Below are positions 28,875 through 34,497 of a DNA stretch of 34,497 nucleotides, piece after piece; the stretch's first letter is position 1, and every line of letters starts with the position of its first letter. A program made the position numbers and the translations under genes. The notes beneath the pieces are model-generated. The model saw only the letters and a list, made by a program, of their open reading frames with translations. It was not told the origin of the DNA and did not search any database. The DNA lies in contig JANDJZ010000612.1 in assembly GCA_027943245.1 (NCBI GenBank), positions 1 to 34,497 on the forward strand, written 5' to 3'. Origin of the DNA: Acanthamoeba sp. SK_2022b. Its lineage: Eukaryota > Discosea > Longamoebia > Acanthamoebidae.

Positions 28875-31800
28875 TCATTTTGCTACCAAGCGCATGCAGC
28901 CGCGCGGACGCGCGCTCAGACTCTTGGGCGGCTCGCCTCGCCAAAAGCCGCTGTTGATGAGCCACTGCGCCGCAATGGCCGATTGTCCGGCGGACCAATG
29001 CCTCAGCGTGAGCTCGCGGGCCTCGTCTGGCCGTTCCTCTCTAGCCCGCCCTTGCTGGGGCTCTTGATCCGGCTGCTCGTCGTTCACGCGAATAGACCAC
29101 CCGCGCTCGTGAACGAGCCACCAGAGCACGTTGAGACGACCCGCTTGCGCTGCTCGCTCGGCGATCCGCCTCATGTGGTCTGCCGAATCGAAGCCGGCCA
29201 CATCGATGAACCACTCGAGCACAGGCAAGTAGCCTCGGCTCGCAGCAGCGCCAAGAGCAGCGGTGCGCATCTTTTCCGTGCAGGTCGGGGTTCCGCCGTG
29301 AGGCTGTAGGAGGGACTCGACGGTCCACTGTACGATCGCCAGGTCGCCGCTCTCGGCAGCCGAAGTCAGCACGGCGTGCCGGTGACAAGAGCAATTCCGT
29401 GGTGCCGGTACACACGGGTTCGACCATGTAGGGCACGCCGTGTGCGTGCAACCAGCGAGCGAACTCGAGCCGCCTCTGTGACAGCGCCCAGCCCATCATC
29501 ATGACGTTCCAGCGCGTTGGGTCGGACCGCTCGGCGCACCATTCGACAAGGTCCACCCGGTCGGGCTCGATGGCGCTCCAAACCAGGCCGTCAGCTTGAA
29601 ATCGGACGCGCTCGTAAAATCCAGAAAGAGCCGACAGGTCTGGCTGGCGCAACGCCCAAGACGCGACCGAGGCATGATCTCTGTCGGGGGAAAAGCCGGC
29701 ATTGGAGATGATGTCGGCAAACGCTCTGCGGAGCGCCAGAGCGCACAGGGGCTGCGTGTCGAGGCGCGCCCACACCCAGTCCATGATCTCTGGTCCGGCG
29801 TCCTTTCTCATGGCAGCAAACAGTAAAACGTTGGCGACGCTGGCGAGCGCGTCGATCTCCTTTTCCTCGTCTGGCGATGCGGCCTCGGTGCCGCCCTGGC
29901 CCGCACCATTGGGCCAGCGCCATTGTGAGCAAGAGGCGTGTGGGTGAGCCAGGTACTCTTGCCACACCCACTCAAGCATGTCCACGCGCCGGTTGGCCAC
30001 CGCCCCGTGGATGACGCTGGCGAGATAATACGAGTAGTGGCCGCGCAGATGGTCGACGGCCTCGCAGACGAGCGCCATGCGTCCGGTCTGCGCGCCGAAA
30101 GTGAGTTGCTTGCGGGCGTCGACTAGGTCCCTGTCATCTTCGACGCGACTTGGGTCAGCGAGTTCGTGCACGCCGAGCTCGTCCCACGCCCACGCCGCCG
30201 TATTGGGATGGTTCCCGTCGAGCGCCCTTCGAAAGATAAACACCGGGCTTGACGCCGAGGTAGGGTTGGTGGCGAGGAGGTGCGCGCGCACCCACTTGAT
30301 CTTATCCAGGTCCTCGCAGCCGTAGGCCATAGGGCCGTCCCGACTGAGCAGGGGCCACTGCTTGATTTCGGCGGCCCAGCGCAGGTCGTCGACGGTTCCA
30401 TCGCGTTCGAGTGCCATCCGCGATTGGTGGCCTTGAAGAAGATCGCGGTCATGTAACCAGGAGAGGAGCGCACGTCGGCCGGGATGTTTGATGACGGCGC
30501 GCACGACGTCCTCCGACATCCACCTGGCGTGCATGCCAGCCTCGCCGAAGGCCCAGCGCAGGGTGGCGCCGCTGGGGCAGCTGGCGAAAAGCTGCTCCGC
30601 AGTGGACAGTGGCCTCTGGGGCATCGGTATACGAAACGCGCCACGCCAGCTGCGGCACACAAACAGTGCCAGCACGAGATGTGCCTCTGGCGCCACCGAC
30701 CGGTACCAGCGCAGTGCCTTCTGTTGGAGCGGCCACGGAAGGTCGTGCCAGCCGCCCACCGCGCGGGCCTCACGGCGAGGTGCAGCCGCGTGCTCGTCAC
30801 CCGAGGCCAAGACAGATTGTTCCCTACATGTGGCCCACCCGAACTGGTAGCGCAGCTCGTCGATGGCGTCGTGGTCCAGGTCGTTGGGCAGATCGAACTG
30901 GGCGCGTATTTGCGCGGGCGTGAGTCCCACCATCCAGTCGGCGAGGACCTTGGCAAGGGCGTTGACCATGGCCGGCACCTGCATGTACTCGGCGACCAGC
31001 ATCATATCGACCACGGCCTGCACCTCCTGGCGCGTCTTGTACTGCGGGCTGCCGGAATTCCCCTTGGCGCGCTTTCCGCGATGTGCAGAGCGTGAGGCAG
31101 CAGCATCGCCTTCGTTGTCCTCGCTCCTCTTGCGTTTTTGGGCGGCGGCGCTATTCTTGCGGCGAGTCTCTTCGCCGCTCGGGGTAAGGCAAGCATCATC
31201 TTCCTCTTCGGTCTGTTTCGCGGTCTCTCCCTCGCTCCCATCGTCGGCGTCCGCCAAGCGCTCCAACTCGTCGGTTTGCGCGGGTCGCTTGATTAGCGAG
31301 CTCCCGAGGCAAGCGGTGATTGCAGCGCTGTGTGCAAGTGGCCAAATAACTGGTTTGTCCCAAGGATGGCGCTGGACAAAGGTTATAGCCGCGTGATCTT
31401 CGTCCATAGTGTCTGCGTCTGCAGACGATTCCGACTGGCCGTGGCGCACATAGGCAAGTATCTGACACCACAACATGTGGAGAAAACCAAAAACGCGTTA
31501 GCCCGACACATCGGGACCCCAACGCGCGAGCGACACCCAGCTGGCCAAGACAAAGAGCGGCAGATGAAGCAAGCACCTTGGCAAAGCAATCGGCCGTGAT
31601 GCGCTCGTAGGTCAGGGGCACCGCGCTCGCCACGATCGCGCCATGGTCAGAGTCGTCGGCCAACGGCTGGATGGCGTCGGCGGTCGGGCGCCCAATGTCA
31701 AACGTTGCGGCGTCGTCGATCATGGCGCGGACCGTGCCCATGGCTTGTGCGTCGTCGCGAGTGAGGTCAAATATGTGGTCGTCGGCTACGGTGTGCACGC

Positions 31801-31948
31801 GCACGATAACTTGGTCGCGGGGAGTGCAGACGTGGTGCACAAAATTCTTGTCGTCCCAAAGCAGAGCGATAGGGGCAGGGGGCGGCGTGTGCGCGTCGTC
31901 GCCAGAGGGTGTGGTTGTGGTTGGTGGACGGAAAGACATGGGTTCCAT
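28875..31948 (-). CDS. Skp1 + F-box + ankyrin-like repeat fusion protein
   Basis: A 964-aa protein (exons 31577-31948, 29416-31461, 28875-29351) combining parts that are normally separate SCF ubiquitin-ligase subunits. After a Pro/Thr-rich lead, a Skp1 BTB/POZ-like domain: VRVHTVADDHIFDLTRDDAQ, TVRAMIDDAA, SAVPLTYERITADCFAKV. An acidic/basic insert with NLS-like clusters (KRKRSED, HRGKRAKG) follows. The Skp1 dimerisation half is next: VVDMMLVAEYMQVPAMVNAL, GLTPAQIRAQFDLPNDLD, where Skp1 has GKTPEEIRKTFNIKNDF. An F-box then appears (HDLPWPLQQKALRWY, LVLALFVCRSWRGAF). The remaining 550 or so residues are degenerate helical repeats of ankyrin type (RRVDMLEWVWQEYL; SGDLAIVQWTVESL; SRGYLPVLEWFIDVAGFD; AGRLNVLWWLVHERGW), a likely substrate-binding region. 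The last junction (intron 29352-29415, 64 nt) is uncertain: it could instead be a frameshift. Convergent with SSRP1 (91 bp). Confidence 0.78.
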
Positions 31949-32149
31949 GAGCACGGCCAGTGGGTGTGGGGCGTAACAGTCTCGGCCAAGTGCGAAAATG
32001 CGTGAGCAGAAAGTGCGACAAGGACAAGCCGAAAGCGCCAAAGTGGGGAATGTTCCTCCCCCCTTCTTTCTTTCTTCTCCCAAATTAGTTAAAAATTTGG
32101 GCCAATAAGCCAAAAGCTGCATGGTTACTCGTCAGCGCGGTGTGATGGT

Positions 32150-33863
32150 CTAGACCATGCGGAGATCGATCCAGTAGGCTGGTTGGATGTAGTCCGGCTT
32201 CCAGCCACCGCACACGAGGATGCCCTCACCCTCAATGGACGTGGCCGAGTGGCCGCTGCGGATGGCCGGCAGCATGGGGCCGACTGCTCGCGCAGACACC
32301 TGGTGCCAGCTCATATCATCTGCCATGCGGCTTTGCGTCAGGACCACCAACCAAGCACATTTCTCAGAGTCATCATCATCAACAACAACGATGACGACGA
32401 CGACGACGACGACGACGAAAAGAACAAGAAGCAAGTGCGTGCCGGTGTGAAGAACGCTCATCTCCTTGTAGATGGCATCATCCGACTCCTTGTAGCCGCC
32501 GAGGAGCACCAGCTGCTTGGAGTCGATGGTGGTCATCGTGTGTCTACACCTGGGCCCGGGCATCTTGCCCTTGAATCGTGGCTGTGACCACGTTTGTGTG
32601 TCTGCGTGGCCGGGCACGACCGCGCGTCGAGGGTCAGAGCTCACCGCACGGCCCTGATGATGCGCAGAGGTCACGAGAGAGAGAGAGAGAGAGAGAGAGC
32701 TTACCCACGTTGAGGATGAACGCGTCGCCGAGGGGCGTCTTGCCGCCGTTGTAGCCGCCAAAGAGGAGGTACTGGCTGCTGTGGGCCAGTTGGGTGATCG
32801 TGTGCCACCGACGGAAGGAAGGCACCGCTCCCTTGAGCTTGGGCGCGGACCACTTGCGCGTTCCTGCGATGGCGCGCACATGCACATCCCAAAACGCGGT
32901 TTCAGACTGATCAGCGCTCACCTCCCTACCTCTCCAGTGCCCCGCCTCTGGCCAGCGCGTACTGAGGTCGAGGTAGATCAGGTCGGCCAGTCCGCCGCTG
33001 TCGTTCCACCCTGTTTTGTGTTTTTGGCAGAGTCGTCAATTGAGTGCAGGGCGAAAGGGGGGGGGGGACAAGGCATCACCTCCGTGGACAAAGTAGCAGT
33101 CGCCCTGAATGAAGTTGCCGTGCCATCGCCGCTCGAGGTTGGGCAACACCGACTTGTATTCCACCGTCCGAGAGGGGAATCCGTCTGTCGATCAACAAAC
33201 CGGTGAGCCCGCTGAGTGCGCTGGTGTACTGGCTCGCATGCGCGTGTGTGGGCGTGGTGAGAAACCAGCTGTGACGTCGACCTCGACGAGGTCGTGTAGC
33301 ACGTTGTGTTTGCTGTCGTAGCCGGCATGTATGTAGAGCTTGTCATCTCTCATGAAGGAGCCATGTCCCGCTCTGTCCCGCACGCCATCGAGGGTGGCTG
33401 TGCAGCGATCACGGGCGGTTAATCGACCGAATGTGTGACGCCGCCATGCCGTTTCAGGCACCAGGCTTGGCAAAGGGTGTACCCTTTTCCCAGGCCAGCT
33501 CGGCGCTCTCGGCTCCCTCAACGGCCAGCGAATGTGCGTTGCGCAGCACGTAGAGGTCGTTCGTTCGCTTGCTGGTGGCCATGGATATTGTAATTAAATT
33601 ATATTAATATAATTAAAGGCAATAAATTCATAATGAAAATGATGCTTTTACCTGCCGTCATAGCCGCCAAAGAGGAAGAGCGAGCGAGATGAGGACGAGT
33701 AGTGGGCAGTGTGGCCGGCCAGGAAAAAGGACGGCTCGCTCCACACGGCGGCGTCACCAGACCCCCCGGTAAAAAGAGGGCCGCAACTTAAGCTGCTCTC
33801 TCCTTCCACCACCCTGTGCACACTCGTGGGCGTTGCACTAACGCTCCTTTGTGGTCTCTCCAT
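32150..33863 (-). CDS. Kelch-repeat beta-propeller protein
   Basis: Eight exons with closing phases: 33652-33863, 33483-33571, 33266-33397, 33080-33184, 32930-33010, 32705-32863, 32443-32601 and 32150-32319, giving 368 aa. It is built almost only from Kelch repeats. Each blade shows the Gly-Gly turn and a following Trp or aromatic: SLFLFGGYDGSKRTNDLYVL, KLYIHAGYDSKHNVLHDLVE, CYFVHGGWNDSGGLADLIYL, YLLFGGYNGGKTPLGDAFIL, QLVLLGGYKESDDAIYKEMS, ILVCGGWKPDYIQPAYWIDL, that is six blades. There is no BTB, F-box or other partner domain, so it is a plain propeller with unknown ligand. Human 'KLHDC'-type and fungal Tea1-like propellers are possible relatives. The intron 32320-32442 needs a GC donor (CG/GCACGC). 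Start 33863 (MERPQRSVSATP) leaves a short Ser-rich lead before blade 1. Confidence 0.85.
32393..32417. repeat. (GAC)n tract in Kelch intron 7
   Basis: About eight GAC units inside the GC-AG intron 32320-32442. Confidence 0.85.
32678..32699. repeat. (GA)n tract in Kelch intron 6
   Basis: About eleven GA units on the + strand, CT on the gene's strand, just inside the donor of the intron 32602-32704. Confidence 0.9.
33597..33614. repeat. AT-only palindrome in Kelch intron 1
   Basis: AATTATATT followed immediately by its reverse complement AATATAATT, a perfect 18-bp palindrome in the intron 33572-33651. Confidence 0.8.
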
Positions 33864-34033
33864 GTGTGCAATGCTCTAACCTTGGCCTACAACCTGCACC
33901 ATATTTTATCGTCTTTTGTGAAAAGCAACAAGGAAAGAAATAGGAAAATATAAAATAAGAGACAATTTTTTTGTTCTCTTTTTGTTTCAAGAAGCTTTTT
34001 CGGCATTACAAATCAGACCGCACGACAGACGAG
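33864..34033. promoter_or_regulatory. Bidirectional promoter region between Kelch gene and RS-domain gene
   Basis: 170 bp between divergent start codons. The middle (33900-33990) is AT-rich (AGGAAAATATAAAATAAG) in contrast with the flanking coding DNA. No defined site was recognised. Confidence 0.4.
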
Positions 34034-34497
34034 ATGCAAGATGATGGCGCAGATCCGTCATATCGCCCGGATCTGGACCTGAACGATCCCTTGCCGGTTG
34101 AGGCAAGCGATGAAATGGAAAGGATGTCAAATGCTGGCCAGTGCCTCGCCATCAGCAAGACGCATGATGAACAGAGCCCCGACCTCAAGATGATGAGCCT
34201 CAGTCCGCGGCCGGTTGACATTCACATTAAGGTGGAGGCTCTGGCGAGGTCAGAGGAGGACGTACCGAGCCGATGTTCCCCCAACCTCGACCAAGCAGCT
34301 GCCAACGAGGAGGAACGCCGGTTGAGGGAGCTCCTACTTCATGGCGGGAAGCAGGCGGAGCAAATCGCAGTAAAGAGGGAGAAGGATTTGGAGGAGGTCG
34401 ATCGGCACAGGCCACGACATCGCAGCCGCAGCCGCAGCAGGGACAGGAACAGGGACGAGAGAAGGGGCGACAGGGACAAGGACAGAGATGGAAAGAG
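34034..34497 (+). CDS. RS-domain protein, N-terminal fragment (runs off the window)
   Basis: An open frame from the ATG at 34034 to the last base, about 154 aa seen, with no stop, so it is easily overlooked. The first 110 residues are acidic and mixed (MQDDGADPSYRPDLDLNDP, then EALARSEEDVPSRC). A charged helix follows (EEERRLRELLLHGGKQAEQI, AVKREKDLEEVD), then an RS/RD stretch: RPRHRSRSRSRDRNRDERRG and RDKDRDGK. Arg-Ser repeats suggest a role in splicing: an SR-like protein, or a kinase with an RS leader such as PRP4 kinase or a CLK. The domain that would decide this is beyond the window. Divergent from the Kelch gene. Confidence 0.6.
   Translation, partial: MQDDGADPSYRPDLDLNDPLPVEASDEMERMSNAGQCLAISKTHDEQSPDLKMMSLSPRPVDIHIKVEALARSEEDVPSRCSPNLDQAAANEEERRLRELLLHGGKQAEQIAVKREKDLEEVDRHRPRHRSRSRSRDRNRDERRGDRDKDRDGK

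Overview
The window looks like nuclear DNA of a free-living amoebozoan, most likely Acanthamoeba or a close relative. The coding DNA is GC-rich. Almost every gene is cut by many short (about 45-150 nt) spliceosomal introns, several of them carrying long (TG/CA)n tracts. Intergenic gaps are very small (60-260 bp), and the gene set is typically eukaryotic. No tool was run: exon chains were built by hand from reading frame, splice-site sequence, intron phase and remembered family motifs. The organism name is therefore an inference; the exon chains are well supported where phases close.

Layout: a partial PGAP4-like GPI glycosyltransferase (1-1046, -), divergent from the tRNA deaminase subunit ADAT2 (1139-2171, +); a Rab GTPase (2265-3437, -); a tRNA-type SINE with perfect 16-bp target duplications (3560-3859, +); the kinetochore protein SKA1 (3875-5250, -); ALKBH6 (5346-6449, -); a GNAT acetyltransferase (6510-7112, -); a BRD7/BRD9-like bromodomain protein of about 1088 aa (7290-11546, -); a GT61 glycosyltransferase (11665-14020, -); DJ-1 (14477-15307, -); the splicing factor SNW1/SKIP (15449-17467, -); a 13-exon glutathione synthetase (17598-20077, -); a 518-aa disordered nuclear-type protein (20197-21753, -); a complete hAT DNA transposon with TIRs, 8-bp duplications and an intact three-exon BED-finger transposase (21816-24449); the telomere protein STN1 (24655-25539, -); the tiny COP9 signalosome subunit CSN9/CSNAP (25651-25948, -); divergent from it the FACT subunit SSRP1/Pob3 (26199-28783, +); a Skp1-F-box-repeat fusion protein (28875-31948, -); a Kelch propeller protein (32150-33863, -); and the start of an RS-domain protein (34034 to the end, +).

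Most genes are housekeeping and act separately (tRNA editing, secretory-pathway glycosylation, vesicle traffic, chromosome segregation, chromatin, splicing, glutathione synthesis, telomere capping, ubiquitin control). They do not form a pathway cluster. Three ubiquitin- or chromatin-related genes (CSN9, SSRP1, Skp1-F-box fusion) are neighbours, but this may be chance.

The most interesting items are: (1) the one-polypeptide Skp1 + F-box + repeat protein, which looks like a self-contained SCF substrate-receptor module; (2) the young-looking SINE, whose 3' part folds into a compact three-way junction; (3) the apparently intact hAT element; (4) six GC-AG introns among about 81 reconstructed ones, all with GCA at the donor; (5) dinucleotide repeats confined to introns.
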